From: Pseudomonas sp. JUb42
GTDB taxonomy: Bacteria > Pseudomonadota > Gammaproteobacteria > Pseudomonadales > Pseudomonadaceae
Direction of reading: 5' to 3'
NCBI RefSeq assembly: GCF_024807945.1
Contig: NZ_JANUFD010000009.1
Location: 242,712 to 306,711, forward strand
Length of the DNA stretch: 64,000 nucleotides
Part shown: positions 26,607 through 35,332 of the stretch, one piece after another
How positions within the stretch are numbered: position 1 is the first letter of the stretch
How the letters are laid out: each line of letters begins with the position of its first letter
Notes under the pieces: generated by a model
What the model was told of the DNA's origin: nothing
Database searches by the model: none
Seen by the model: only the letters and a program-made list of their open reading frames with translations
Made by a program: the position numbers and the translations under genes

Positions 26607-28235
26607 ATGTATCTGAGAAAGCTCTCTATTGCCAAACGCACTGTCGCTTCGTTTGCCGTCATGATTCTGTGTGTCATTGGTCTGGGCATCTTCAGCCTGG
26701 CCAAACTTGAAAGCGTGCGCAACGAAGGCTTGATCATCGAAAACAGCGCCCTGCCGGGTATTGCCCTGGGCGATGACATTGCCTTGAGTTTCGCCAATAC
26801 CCGCGTGGCGATCATGAAGATGCTTGCGGCCGCCGACGATGCCGCCCTGCAAACCAGTTACGACGAATACCGTGCTCGAGCAGGGGCATTTGACGATGCG
26901 ATCAAGCTGTATGCCCCGCTGATCAACACATCGACGGAAAAGGACATCATTAGCGAGCTGACCAACCTGTACAGGCAATATGGCGCGGCCGCCGATAACG
27001 TCCACCAACTGTTGAAAACCAATCAGCGTGACGAAGCCCGGAGTCAAATTGCCGGAAACATGACCAATCTGGCCATGGGCATAAACAGTCAGTTGAAGAA
27101 ACTGGAAAAAACCAATGACGACGCCAAGGACCAGGCGTCGGGCACGGCCAGCCGCGTTTACGACAGCACCCGTCAGGTGACCTACGCGGTGATCGTCCTG
27201 TTGACCGCCTTTACCCTGCTGCTAGCCTGGCAGTTGACCCGCAGCCTGGCCGGCCCCATCGCCGAGGCGTTGAGCGTATCCCGGGCCATCGCTGCCGGTG
27301 ACCTGCGTGCCGGTACTCTGGATACCCGGGGAACCGACGAGCCCGCGCGCCTGCTGCAATCGATGGAGCAGATGCGCGCCAATCTGCAATCGACCCTGAC
27401 CCAGGTCAGCGATGCCTCCAAGCAGCTGTCCAGCGCCGCCGAGGAAATGGGCGCGGTGATGCGCGACAGCACCGCCGACCTGACGGTGCAGAATGGCGAA
27501 ATAGAGATGGCGGCCACGGCGGTCACCGAGATGAGCCAGGCGGTCGAAGAAGTGGCGCGCAACGCGGTGTCGACGTCGGCTGAGTCCCAGGAGTCCTCGA
27601 GCACCGCACGTCGCGGCCAGGCCGAGCTGAAACAGACGGTGGGGTCGGTGCTGGAACTGGCGCAGAACGTCACCCGCGCATCTGATCAGGCGCAGTTGCT
27701 GTCGCTGAAAATCCGCGAGATCACCCGGGTACTGGAAGTCATTCGCTCGATTTCCGAGCAGACCAACCTGCTGGCACTCAACGCAGCCATCGAGGCCGCC
27801 AGGGCTGGTGAAGCCGGACGCGGTTTTGCCGTGGTCGCCGACGAAGTCAGGGCTCTGGCGCACCGCACCAGCGAGTCGACCAAGGAAATCGAGGACATGA
27901 TCGAGTCGATCCAGGAAGGCACTCAGAATACCGTTTCGGCCCTGGCCGTCAGCTCCCAGCAGGCGCTGCTGACCCAGACTCAGGCCGAAGCTGCCAATGA
28001 TGCACTGGCATTGATCGCCGACTCGGTATTGAGCATCACCGACCGCAACACCCTGATTGCCGCGGCCTCCGAGCAGCAGGCCGAGGTAGCCCGTGAGGTG
28101 GATCGCAATCTGGTGCGGATCCGCGATCTTTCGGCCCAGACCGCCGTGCGGGCCGACCAGACCAGTAGCGCCAGCCAGTCACTGGCAGGGCTGGCCAATG
28201 ATCTGAATGTGTCGTTGCGGCAGTTTCAGCTATAA
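26607..28235 (+). CDS. Methyl-accepting chemotaxis protein with four-helix-bundle sensor domain
   Basis: Transmembrane chemoreceptor (542 aa). TM1 (residues ~12-32: TVASFAVMILCVIGLGIFSL) is followed by a periplasmic helical domain of ~150 residues of the 4HB_MCP type, rich in A/D/Q with no Cache signature. TM2 is at ~192-210 (VTYAVIVLLTAFTLLLAWQL), then HAMP (ALSVSRAIAAGDL), and a signalling domain with EQTNLLALNAAIEAARAGEA. The ligand is not predictable. Chemoreceptors of this type in pseudomonads bind organic acids or amino compounds directly. Confidence 0.88.
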   Translation: MYLRKLSIAKRTVASFAVMILCVIGLGIFSLAKLESVRNEGLIIENSALPGIALGDDIALSFANTRVAIMKMLAAADDAALQTSYDEYRARAGAFDDAIKLYAPLINTSTEKDIISELTNLYRQYGAAADNVHQLLKTNQRDEARSQIAGNMTNLAMGINSQLKKLEKTNDDAKDQASGTASRVYDSTRQVTYAVIVLLTAFTLLLAWQLTRSLAGPIAEALSVSRAIAAGDLRAGTLDTRGTDEPARLLQSMEQMRANLQSTLTQVSDASKQLSSAAEEMGAVMRDSTADLTVQNGEIEMAATAVTEMSQAVEEVARNAVSTSAESQESSSTARRGQAELKQTVGSVLELAQNVTRASDQAQLLSLKIREITRVLEVIRSISEQTNLLALNAAIEAARAGEAGRGFAVVADEVRALAHRTSESTKEIEDMIESIQEGTQNTVSALAVSSQQALLTQTQAEAANDALALIADSVLSITDRNTLIAAASEQQAEVAREVDRNLVRIRDLSAQTAVRADQTSSASQSLAGLANDLNVSLRQFQL

Positions 28236-28254
28236 AAGCAGGATCACGCGTCAA

Positions 28255-28312
28255 CCCGTAGGCGCGGCTTGAGCCGCGATAGCACCCTCCCGGCTCAAGC
28301 CGGTCCTACGGG
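28255..28312. repeat. REP pair, compact
   Basis: CCCGTAGGCGCGGCTTGAGC and GGCTCAAGCCGGTCCTACGG are inverted within 58 bp, 19 bp after the chemoreceptor stop, and lie between convergent genes. It probably folds into a hairpin usable as a transcript end. Confidence 0.75.
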
Positions 28313-28338
28313 TTGCTGCTTTACCGAACGATAAAGCT

Positions 28339-28668
28339 TTAACCAATCGGCTTGATCGAGACCACTTCGAAGTATTTGTACTTCTTCTTTTTCGCCTCGT
28401 TCTTGGCGTCCAGCTCGGCGGTCAGCGTGCTGAGGGTGTTGGCGTCGTACACAAACACTTCCAGCGCGCCTTCGAACTCTTTTGTCACATTCATCGTCAC
28501 GCGCAACTTGGGAGACAGCGGTTTCGCGCGGGGTTTGCTGGCGGCTTTGGGTTTGGCCGGCGGGACGATAACTATTTCAGGCTCAGGGGCCGGCGGTTTG
28601 GGGGCCGGTGGGGTCGAGGAGCCGAACAGCGCCTGGCGCATCTCTTCCTCAGTCAGTCCTGTACTCAT
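28339..28668 (-). CDS. Small hypothetical protein with Pro/Lys-rich linker
   Basis: A 109-aa protein I do not recognise. Residues 1-15 (MSTGLTEEEMRQALFG) look like a short helix. Residues ~17-52 are a low-complexity Pro/Ala/Lys linker. Residues ~55-109 look folded: VTMNVTKEFEGALEVFVYDA, then a lysine-rich AKKKKYKYFEVVSI strand. There is no signal peptide or membrane segment. The charged linker plus small basic domain could suit nucleic-acid or membrane contact, but nothing shows this. Transcribed alone. Confidence 0.65.
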   Translation of the reverse strand: MSTGLTEEEMRQALFGSSTPPAPKPPAPEPEIVIVPPAKPKAASKPRAKPLSPKLRVTMNVTKEFEGALEVFVYDANTLSTLTAELDAKNEAKKKKYKYFEVVSIKPIG

Positions 28669-28780
28669 TGCGATTTTCTCGTTGCCGTTGGTGAAAGACG
28701 GGGATATTCAACAGTCGGCGCTCAGATTACAAGTCCAGACGCAATTATTGTAAAAAGGCCCGAACTGTCATCGCCCATAT

Positions 28781-29050
28781 CTATCGGCACTCGCACTCTG
28801 TTTCGCGGCGACTCTGTTTCACCGCCCTGAGCCGGGCGTCGACCGCCGCTTCGAATATCAGCAGCAAACGATCCAGTTCAGCCCCCCCGCAATTGCCCGA
28901 CAGCCGCAGGGCCTGGACCAAAGCGGCAGAGTAAACCCCGGCTTCGACCACCGCCAAAGTAGCGCCTGCGCACTGAATTCGCTCCAACGCATTCGAAGCC
29001 GCCTCAGCGACATCGGCAGATAAGAAGCGCACTTGCTCTGACTTCGCCAT
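28781..29050 (-). CDS. Small hypothetical protein
   Basis: An 89-aa protein without a recognised family. It is Ala- and Leu-rich and probably all-helical (LSADVAEAASNALERIQCAG, VYSAALVQALRLSGNCGGAE), ending in a charged tail (KQSRRETECECR) with closely spaced cysteines. The start at 29050 has GAGGTG six bases upstream and removes 36 implausible residues of the longer frame. It lies upstream of the preceding small gene on the same strand, 112 bp apart. Confidence 0.6.
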   Translation of the reverse strand: MAKSEQVRFLSADVAEAASNALERIQCAGATLAVVEAGVYSAALVQALRLSGNCGGAELDRLLLIFEAAVDARLRAVKQSRRETECECR

Positions 29051-29417
29051 GACGGCACCTCGGTGAACTGCTCTATCCAGAGGCACCGCTCTGGACTCAT
29101 AAATAAATAACCCCGGCAGGAGACAGCGACGTACAGACCGCCGGGGGAGCTCTCGCACTCACAGTCAATGAGTGCTGAGCGGCGCAATGATTCAAATAAA
29201 TTAATAGCCCATGGCACGAGTGGTCGTCGTAGCAACCCGCCATCAGGCACCGATCTCACTGGAAAATGTGAGCGACCAATCAGTCCTTGGCATTTGTGTA
29301 GAGGCAAATTCGGCGTTCATTCTCAAAAAGAGAATGAATCCATCATAATTATTCAGTTTTAATCGCGCAGCGGTGAACGCTAGTCTGGCCCCACTTCATC
29401 TTCCAAGAAACGCTGCC
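29051..29417. other. Intergenic region upstream of the aldehyde dehydrogenase
   Basis: 367 bp without a credible gene. It contains the perfect palindrome listed at 29316-29338 and presumably both flanking promoters. Confidence 0.5.
29316..29338. promoter_or_regulatory. Candidate operator palindrome upstream of sad
   Basis: TTCATTCTC (29316-29324) and GAGAATGAA (29330-29338) are perfect 9-bp inverted arms separated by AAAAA, ending 79 bp before the aldehyde dehydrogenase ATG. The 23-bp size suits a dimeric repressor site. No regulator gene is adjacent, and a small hairpin role is possible. Confidence 0.5.
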
Positions 29418-30809
29418 ATGACCACGATCACGCCTCACACTCACGCGATTTCGATCAATCCGGCCACGGGTGAACAGGTCGCGCATTATCCCTTCGAGTC
29501 CGTCGTCGAACTGGATGCCGCCCTCGGTCGTGCCGCCAGGGGTTTTGCAACCTGGAAACGCACCCCGGTCGAGCAACGGGCCCAGGCCCTTATCGCTCTG
29601 GCCAAGGCCCTGCGTGCAGCCGCCGGGCCGATGGCGCAGATGATCACCGTGGAAATGGGCAAGCCGATTGCCCAGGCCGAAGGCGAAATCGAAAAATGCG
29701 CCAACCTGTGCGAGTGGTATGCCGCCCACGGCCCGGCGATGCTCAGCGCCGAAACCACTGAAGTTCCCGACAACAAGGCACGCATCGAGTACCGCCCGCT
29801 CGGCGCGATACTGGCGATCATGCCGTGGAACTTCCCGATCTGGCAGGTGCTGCGCGGCGCGGTTCCGGCGCTGATTGGCGGCAATACCTATGTGCTCAAG
29901 CACGCGCCGAACGTTATGGGCAGTGCCTATCTGCTGCTCAAGGCCTTTCAGGATGCCGGTTTCCCTGAAGGGGTTTTCGAAGTCATCAACGTCACGCCCG
30001 AGGGTGTTTCCACTGCCATCAAGGATGACCGTATTGCTGCTGTCACCGTCACCGGTAGCGTACGCGCCGGGTCAGCCATTGGTGCCCAGGCCGGTGCCGC
30101 ACTGAAGAAATGCGTGCTGGAGCTGGGTGGCTCCGATCCGTTTATCGTGCTCGACGATGCCGATATTGATGAGGCGGTCAACGCGGCGGTTATCGGCCGC
30201 TATCAGAACACTGGCCAGGTCTGCGCGTCGTCCAAACGGATCATCGTCGAACAGGGCGTGGTCGAGACCTTTACCCGCAAATTCGTCGAAGCGACCCGCA
30301 AGCTGGCGGTAGGCGATCCGTTGCAGCGCGAGACCTATATCGGCCCCATGGCCCGCTTCGATCTGCGCGATGAACTCGACCTGCAAGTGCAAAGCACCCT
30401 GGAGCAAGGCGCAACCCTGCTGCTGGGCGGCGGCAAGACGCCAGGCAGCGGCAACTTCTACGATGTCACGGTGCTGGGCGATGTCACTGACCAGATGACT
30501 TCGTTCCGTCAGGAGCTGTTCGGCCCGGTAGCCTCGATCATCACCGCCCGGGACGCCCGCCACGCCCTGGAACTGGCCAACGACAGCGAGTTCGGCCTGG
30601 CCTCGACCATCTACACGCGCAATGTCGCCCTGGCCGAAGAGCTGGCGGCGCAGATGGAAGCCGGTGGCGTATTTATCAATGGCTATTTCGCCAGCGACCC
30701 CCGCGTCACCTTCGGAGGCGTGAAGAAAAGCGGCTTCGGTCGTGAGCTGTCGCACTTCGGCGTGCGCGAGTTCTGCAATGCCCAGACGGTGTGGCTGGAT
30801 CGTAAATAA
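29418..30809 (+). CDS. sad: Succinate-semialdehyde dehydrogenase, Sad/YneI type
   Basis: NAD(P)-dependent aldehyde dehydrogenase (463 aa) of the Sad (YneI) branch, oxidising succinate semialdehyde to succinate in GABA and putrescine breakdown. Key residues: N138 in MPWNFP, K161, general base E235 in LELGGSDPF, and catalytic C269 in NTGQVCASSKR. LELGGSDPFIVLDDAD is close to E. coli Sad. Start chosen at ATG 29418 (MTTITPH); the frame upstream adds 15 unsupported residues. It is monocistronic and ends at a strong bidirectional terminator. Other semialdehyde substrates are possible. Confidence 0.87.
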   Translation: MTTITPHTHAISINPATGEQVAHYPFESVVELDAALGRAARGFATWKRTPVEQRAQALIALAKALRAAAGPMAQMITVEMGKPIAQAEGEIEKCANLCEWYAAHGPAMLSAETTEVPDNKARIEYRPLGAILAIMPWNFPIWQVLRGAVPALIGGNTYVLKHAPNVMGSAYLLLKAFQDAGFPEGVFEVINVTPEGVSTAIKDDRIAAVTVTGSVRAGSAIGAQAGAALKKCVLELGGSDPFIVLDDADIDEAVNAAVIGRYQNTGQVCASSKRIIVEQGVVETFTRKFVEATRKLAVGDPLQRETYIGPMARFDLRDELDLQVQSTLEQGATLLLGGGKTPGSGNFYDVTVLGDVTDQMTSFRQELFGPVASIITARDARHALELANDSEFGLASTIYTRNVALAEELAAQMEAGGVFINGYFASDPRVTFGGVKKSGFGRELSHFGVREFCNAQTVWLDRK

Positions 30810-30824
30810 GCGCGGCCGTTAAGT

Positions 30825-30861
30825 AAAAAGCCCGGGACGCGCCATACGCCCCGGGCTTTTT
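30825..30861. terminator. Bidirectional rho-independent terminator
   Basis: AAAAAGCCCGGG (30825-30836) and CCCGGGCTTTTT (30850-30861) form a 12-bp stem with a 13-base loop and flanking A and T runs on both sides. It sits between the convergent ends of sad and the dicarboxylate symporter gene, so it can stop both. Confidence 0.92.
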
Positions 30862-30888
30862 CATTTCAACAGCAGTACTAGATGGCAA

Positions 30889-32160
30889 TCACGCCAGGGG
30901 CGTGCCGTTGAGACGCGCCTGGCGCTCCGTCGTACGCTGCTCCCAACGGGCGATGACCAATGGCGCCAAGGCATTGCCCAGCACATTGAGCGCCGTGGTC
31001 GGCATATCCATCAGGCGGTAGACACCCGCAATGAAGGCGATACCCTCCAGCGGCAGCCCGGCGCTGGCCAGGGTTGCCGAAAGGATGACGAACATGAAGC
31101 CCGGCACACCCGCAGCCCCCTTGGATGTCAGGACCATCGTTACCACCAGCAGCGCTTGCTGCGTCAGGCTCAAGTCAATCCCGTAAAGCTGCGCTACGAA
31201 CAACGTGCCGATGCCGAGAAACAGCGAGGCGCCGTCCAGATTGAACGAGTACCCCACCGGCACCACGAAACTGACCAGCGAGCGTGGCACGCCAAAACTT
31301 TCCAGCTTGGCCATCAGCTGTGGCATCACCGCTGCGGAGCTGGCGCTGGAAAAGGCCAGAATCAATTCATCTTTGATGTGCCGGATCAGACCGAACAACG
31401 ACACCCCGACCAGGCGAGCAATGCTGCCCAGCACCACTATCGCGAAGATGGCAATCGACAGGTAGCACACCACGATCAACTTGATCAGCGGCAGCAGCGA
31501 AGCGAAGCCGAAATTGGCGACCGTCACTGCAATCATGCCGAAGATACCAATGGGCGAGTACGCCATGATCATCGACGTCATGCGGAACATCCCCTCCGAA
31601 ACCCCGCGCAACGTATCGATCAGCGGCTTGCGACGCTCCTCGCTCAAACCCGCAGCCCCGAGACCGAACATGACAGCGAAGAACAGCACCGGTAGCAGGC
31701 TACCCTTGGCCATGGCGTCGACAATGTTGTCCGGGATGATAGTGAGCACTATCTGGCCGAGACCATGATTGGCCGACGCCAGCGGCGTGACGTTGACGGT
31801 GGTTGCCTTGAGGCTGGCCAGATCGGTCCCGGCTCCGGGTTGCAGCAGGTTGCCCAATACCAGGCCAATGACGATGGCAGTGGTGGTGACCGCAAAAAAG
31901 TACAACAGCGTGCGCACGCCGATACGCCCCAGGGATTTGCTGTCATCGTTGCCGGCGATACCGACGACCATGCAGGCGAAGACAATCGGCACGACGATCA
32001 TCTTCATCAGTTTGATGAAGATGTCCCCCGCCGGCTGCAACAGGTTGTTGATCAGCCAGGGCCGGGCCTCGGGATAATGGTTCAACAACGCCCCGACCAG
32101 AATGCCGGCCAACAGGCCGATAAGAATCTGCAACATCAGGGATAGACGTGGCTTGTGCAT
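30889..32160 (-). CDS. Dicarboxylate/amino acid:cation symporter (DAACS family, GltP-like)
   Basis: Inner-membrane symporter (423 aa) of the glutamate/aspartate/C4-dicarboxylate DAACS family. It has the serine-rich re-entrant loop AFSSASSAAVMPQL, the SFNLDGASLFLGIGTLFVAQ segment and the substrate-binding TM8 MDMPTTALNVLGNALAPLV. The last element lacks the usual D-x-x-R-T pattern (PTTALN in its place), so the substrate may differ from glutamate. It is 74 bp downstream of the aminotransferase gene on the same strand, suggesting it imports the substrate of that module. Confidence 0.87.
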   Translation of the reverse strand: MHKPRLSLMLQILIGLLAGILVGALLNHYPEARPWLINNLLQPAGDIFIKLMKMIVVPIVFACMVVGIAGNDDSKSLGRIGVRTLLYFFAVTTTAIVIGLVLGNLLQPGAGTDLASLKATTVNVTPLASANHGLGQIVLTIIPDNIVDAMAKGSLLPVLFFAVMFGLGAAGLSEERRKPLIDTLRGVSEGMFRMTSMIMAYSPIGIFGMIAVTVANFGFASLLPLIKLIVVCYLSIAIFAIVVLGSIARLVGVSLFGLIRHIKDELILAFSSASSAAVMPQLMAKLESFGVPRSLVSFVVPVGYSFNLDGASLFLGIGTLFVAQLYGIDLSLTQQALLVVTMVLTSKGAAGVPGFMFVILSATLASAGLPLEGIAFIAGVYRLMDMPTTALNVLGNALAPLVIARWEQRTTERQARLNGTPLA

Positions 32161-32234
32161 GGAGTGCCTCTGAAAGTGTCATGAATGTTTCGGGCAGTGT
32201 TGTTTTGACAAGCCGCTGTCGACTCTTCGGTCGA

Positions 32235-33449
32235 TCAGCGCAAGGCTGCGCAGGCCCTGGCAAGGCGTGCGGCACCCTCTTCGATCACCTCCATGGCGCT
32301 GGCGAAGGACAGGCGAATATAGGGTGACATGCCATAGGCGCTGCCCCCCACAACGGCGACTCCGGCTTCGCGCAACAGGTATTCGACGAAATCCGCCTCA
32401 CTGTTCAGGCGCGCGCCTTGGGGCGTGGCCTTGCCCAGCAGATCGCCGATGCTGGCGAACACATAAAAAGCCCCCTCGGGTGGCGTGCAACCGATGCCAG
32501 GGATATCGGCCAGCAGCTCGAGCATGCGCGCGCGGCGTTGACTGTAGATCTCGCGCATCCGGGCAATCGGCGCCTGATCGCCGGCAAATGCAGCGACCGC
32601 CGCCGCCTGGCTCACGGAACTGGGGCAGGTGGTGGTCTGGGACAGCAGCTTGCCAATGGCGCTGATCAGCCACTGGGGACCTGCGGCAAAACCCAGGCGC
32701 CAGCCGGTCATGGCATAGCCCTTGGAAGCGCCATTGATCAGCAGCGTGCGCGCCATCAGATCCGGCGCCGCTTCGGCAAAGGACACATGGCGCTGCGTGT
32801 CGTAGACGAAGTGCTCGTAAATTTCGTCGGACATGATCAGCACATGGGGATGCCTGCGCAGCACCTCGGCCAGCGCCTGCAACCGGGCATGGCTGTAGAC
32901 CGCTCCGGTGGGATTGTTCGGCGTGTTGAGGATGACCCACTTGGTGAGCGGGGTAATGGCGTGTTCCAGCTCGTCAGGGCTGAGCTTGAAGCCGTTGTCC
33001 TGATTGCCCGCGATGATGACCGGTGTCGCATCATTGAGCCGGGCAATGTCCGGGTATGACACCCAGTACGGCGTGTGCACTATCACTTCATCGCCCGGAT
33101 TGAGAGTCGCGGCCAGGGCATGATAGATCACATGCTTGCCGCCGCAGCCGGCAATCACCTGCTCTCTGGTATACGCCAGGCCGTTGTCGCGCAGCAGCTT
33201 GACGACGATGGCATCGAGCAGCGCTGGCGTGCCTGGGGTGCCGGTGTAATGGGTTTGGCCGCCATACATGGCGTCCCGGGCGGCATCGAGGATATGCGTC
33301 GGCGTATCCAGGTCAGGCTCACCGACGGTGAAATTGACAATATCGCGGCCTTCGGCGCGCAACTGCGTTACCAAGGCATTGGCGGCAATGCTCGGCGACG
33401 GTTGAATCGCCAACAACCGGCGGGACAGAAACTGTTCGCTCATGCTCAT
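32235..33449 (-). CDS. Class I/II PLP-dependent aminotransferase (aspartate aminotransferase-like)
   Basis: PLP enzyme (404 aa) of fold type I. It has the N-terminal substrate loop VNFTVGEPDLDTP, NTPNNPTG at 175-182, D208 in MSDEIYE, and the PLP lysine K243 in INGASKGYAMTGWRLGF with the carboxylate-binding arginine nearby. It is close to the AspC/PatA-like subgroup and probably uses a dicarboxylic amino acid. Its start is three bases beyond the stop of the upstream aldolase gene, a tight operon. See the module finding for a possible role in hydroxyglutamate breakdown. Confidence 0.87.
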   Translation of the reverse strand: MSMSEQFLSRRLLAIQPSPSIAANALVTQLRAEGRDIVNFTVGEPDLDTPTHILDAARDAMYGGQTHYTGTPGTPALLDAIVVKLLRDNGLAYTREQVIAGCGGKHVIYHALAATLNPGDEVIVHTPYWVSYPDIARLNDATPVIIAGNQDNGFKLSPDELEHAITPLTKWVILNTPNNPTGAVYSHARLQALAEVLRRHPHVLIMSDEIYEHFVYDTQRHVSFAEAAPDLMARTLLINGASKGYAMTGWRLGFAAGPQWLISAIGKLLSQTTTCPSSVSQAAAVAAFAGDQAPIARMREIYSQRRARMLELLADIPGIGCTPPEGAFYVFASIGDLLGKATPQGARLNSEADFVEYLLREAGVAVVGGSAYGMSPYIRLSFASAMEVIEEGAARLARACAALR

Positions 33450-33452
33450 GCC

Positions 33453-34118
33453 TCAGTTCGCCAGACCGGCTTTTTCCAGGACTCTGTCCAGCCACGACTG
33501 ATCGACGGCACCCGAAGCGATTTCGGCTTTCACCTCTTCTTCATGGGCTTCGTGCTCACGCGCCTTGGCCAGGATCTGCTCGGCGTCTTCCTGGGCAAAG
33601 GCCACAAAACCGTCTTCGTCACCGACAATGATGTCCCCCGGATTGATCAACATGCCGCCGATTGAAACCGGCACGTTGATTTCTCCCGGACCGCTTTTGT
33701 AGGGCCCGCAATGCACCACGCCGCGGGCATAACAGGGGGTGTCGGCAAAACTGGCGACATCGCGGATCGCGCCGTCGACGATAAAACCGACACAACCACG
33801 CTGCTGGGCATACAGCTTGATCAACTCGCCGACCACGGCGTTGATGGTGTCGCCCTGGGCATCGATCACCAGCACATGGCCAGGCTCGAGCAGGGTCAGG
33901 GCCTTGTAGATGAACAGGTTGTCGCCGGGCCGTGTCTTGACGGTCAGGGCGGTGCCGACCAGCTTACCGGTGTGGTTGTAGCGGGTCAGGCCGCGGGCGC
34001 CGATATGCCGACCGAGATTGTCGCTGATGTGCGGCGTGACGACCGTCTGAAATGCCTCGATCAGGGCCGGGGACGCCAGAGCTGGCGAGGTGAGAATGCG
34101 TGAGCCGGGCAGTGACAT
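33453..34118 (-). CDS. RraA-like aldolase (HMG/CHA aldolase, class II pyruvate aldolase)
   Basis: A 221-aa protein of the RraA/dimethylmenaquinone methyltransferase-like family, which includes 4-hydroxy-4-methyl-2-oxoglutarate/4-carboxy-4-hydroxy-2-oxoadipate aldolase. Visible are VVGELIKLYAQQRG (phosphate/oxyanion loop) and DGAIRD at 115-120, whose R-D pair binds substrate and the divalent metal in these aldolases. The C-terminal extension (REHEAHEEEVKAEIASG) is the one found in aldolases rather than in the shorter RNase E regulator RraA. It would cleave a 4-hydroxy-2-oxo acid to pyruvate. Operon with the aminotransferase and symporter. Confidence 0.82.
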   Translation of the reverse strand: MSLPGSRILTSPALASPALIEAFQTVVTPHISDNLGRHIGARGLTRYNHTGKLVGTALTVKTRPGDNLFIYKALTLLEPGHVLVIDAQGDTINAVVGELIKLYAQQRGCVGFIVDGAIRDVASFADTPCYARGVVHCGPYKSGPGEINVPVSIGGMLINPGDIIVGDEDGFVAFAQEDAEQILAKAREHEAHEEEVKAEIASGAVDQSWLDRVLEKAGLAN

Positions 34119-34179
34119 GATGACCTCCGTGAACCAAAGAAGGTCTCGATCTTAGAAAACGCAAGGCAATACTTTTAGC

Positions 34180-34195
34180 GATATTTATTTATATC
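34180..34195. promoter_or_regulatory. Candidate LysR-type binding site upstream of the aldolase gene
   Basis: GATAT-N6-ATATC lies inside a strikingly AT-rich stretch (34150-34235) between the aldolase start and the LysR stop. It is the likely promoter of the aldolase/aminotransferase/symporter unit. The assignment to the neighbouring LysR is inference. Confidence 0.35.
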
Positions 34196-34277
34196 AAAAC
34201 ATCGATTTTTATCATGTTTTTCATTTATAGCGCCTGAAAGCGACAGAGCAGGCAGGAGTCGCTACGGCAAGGGCGCG

Positions 34278-35192
34278 CTATTGCATGACCTGCTGCTGCA
34301 GAATCAGCCGACTGAAATCACAACACTGCTCTGCCAGCCGCGCCACGGCCACACTCAGGCCCTGCTGGCGATCGACACGATGCACTGCCGCATAGGGAAT
34401 CGACGGCAGCGCCGGGCGGGTCTCGATCATTCGCAGGCGGCCCTGTTCGACAAAGGGCGCCATGCATTGCCGGGGCAGATAGCTGATGCCGAGGCCGGAA
34501 ATGGTCAGGCCAATCTGCGCCACCAGATAGTTGCAACTCAGGCTGGCGTTGAAACGCAGGTCGTGGCGCGCAAGCCAGCGGTCGTAAAGCAGGCCCGTGC
34601 CGGAGCTGCCGCCCTGGGTCAGCACGGTGAACGCCGACAGCGCCTGCAAATCGATGGGGCCGGGCTCGCCGAACAGGCCGGGCGCACACATCCAGGCGTT
34701 TTCCACGGTGCGCAACGGCGTGGCGACAAAGCGCGCGTCGTCGAACACATCGGGAACAATGATCAGGTCCAGTTGGTCGTTTTCCAGCTTCTTGAACAAC
34801 TCCGAGCTCAGCTCCACCGAAGGTTCCAGCACGACCCGGGGATAAGCAATGCGAATCTGCTCGACCAGCGCCGGCAGCCAGGTCAGGGCGGTCAACTCGG
34901 TTACACCCAGGCGAAAGCGCCGCACCAGCACCTCTTTGGAGCTGATACGTTCCAACAGATAATCGCGCTGCCTGAGCATTTCGCTGGCGTACTCGAACAG
35001 CTCGGTGCCCTTCTCGGTCAATCGCGCGCTGCGTTTGCTGCGGTCGAAAATCGGTACATCGAACGCCTCTTCCAACTCCTGAACCCGCTTGGAGATGGCC
35101 GACTGCGACATGTTCAGCTTCAGGGACGCGGCCTCAAAACTGCCCAACTCGACAATCCAGTAGATGGCTTCCAGCTGTTTGAAGGTGATCAT
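34278..35192 (-). CDS. LysR-family transcriptional regulator
   Basis: A 304-aa LysR protein. The N-terminal winged helix reads MITFKQLEAIYWIVELGSFE, then LNMSQSAISKRVQELEEAFD. The effector domain includes FRLGVTELTALTWLPALVEQ and a GTGLLYDRW loop. Start chosen at 35192, where the conserved fold begins; 30 residues of the longer open frame are not family-like. It is transcribed in the same direction as the aldolase/aminotransferase/symporter genes just downstream and probably controls them. Confidence 0.88.
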   Translation of the reverse strand: MITFKQLEAIYWIVELGSFEAASLKLNMSQSAISKRVQELEEAFDVPIFDRSKRSARLTEKGTELFEYASEMLRQRDYLLERISSKEVLVRRFRLGVTELTALTWLPALVEQIRIAYPRVVLEPSVELSSELFKKLENDQLDLIIVPDVFDDARFVATPLRTVENAWMCAPGLFGEPGPIDLQALSAFTVLTQGGSSGTGLLYDRWLARHDLRFNASLSCNYLVAQIGLTISGLGISYLPRQCMAPFVEQGRLRMIETRPALPSIPYAAVHRVDRQQGLSVAVARLAEQCCDFSRLILQQQVMQ

Positions 35193-35332
35193 GCTCTGGC
35201 TTCTGGTGAGAAAAAGTGCGGCATTATCACTCCATGTCATCACCCAAGGTAAACCGGTTTCTGCCGTGAAAATCCTCGGCACCCTTGCCGGATGGCGCGG
35301 TCAATCCAGTAATGAACTACGGATTGCCTGCC

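Noticed and set aside
34278..35252. Plus-strand frame opposite the LysR gene
   Set aside because: It is a shadow of the LysR gene, with Gln/Arg-rich low-complexity translation.
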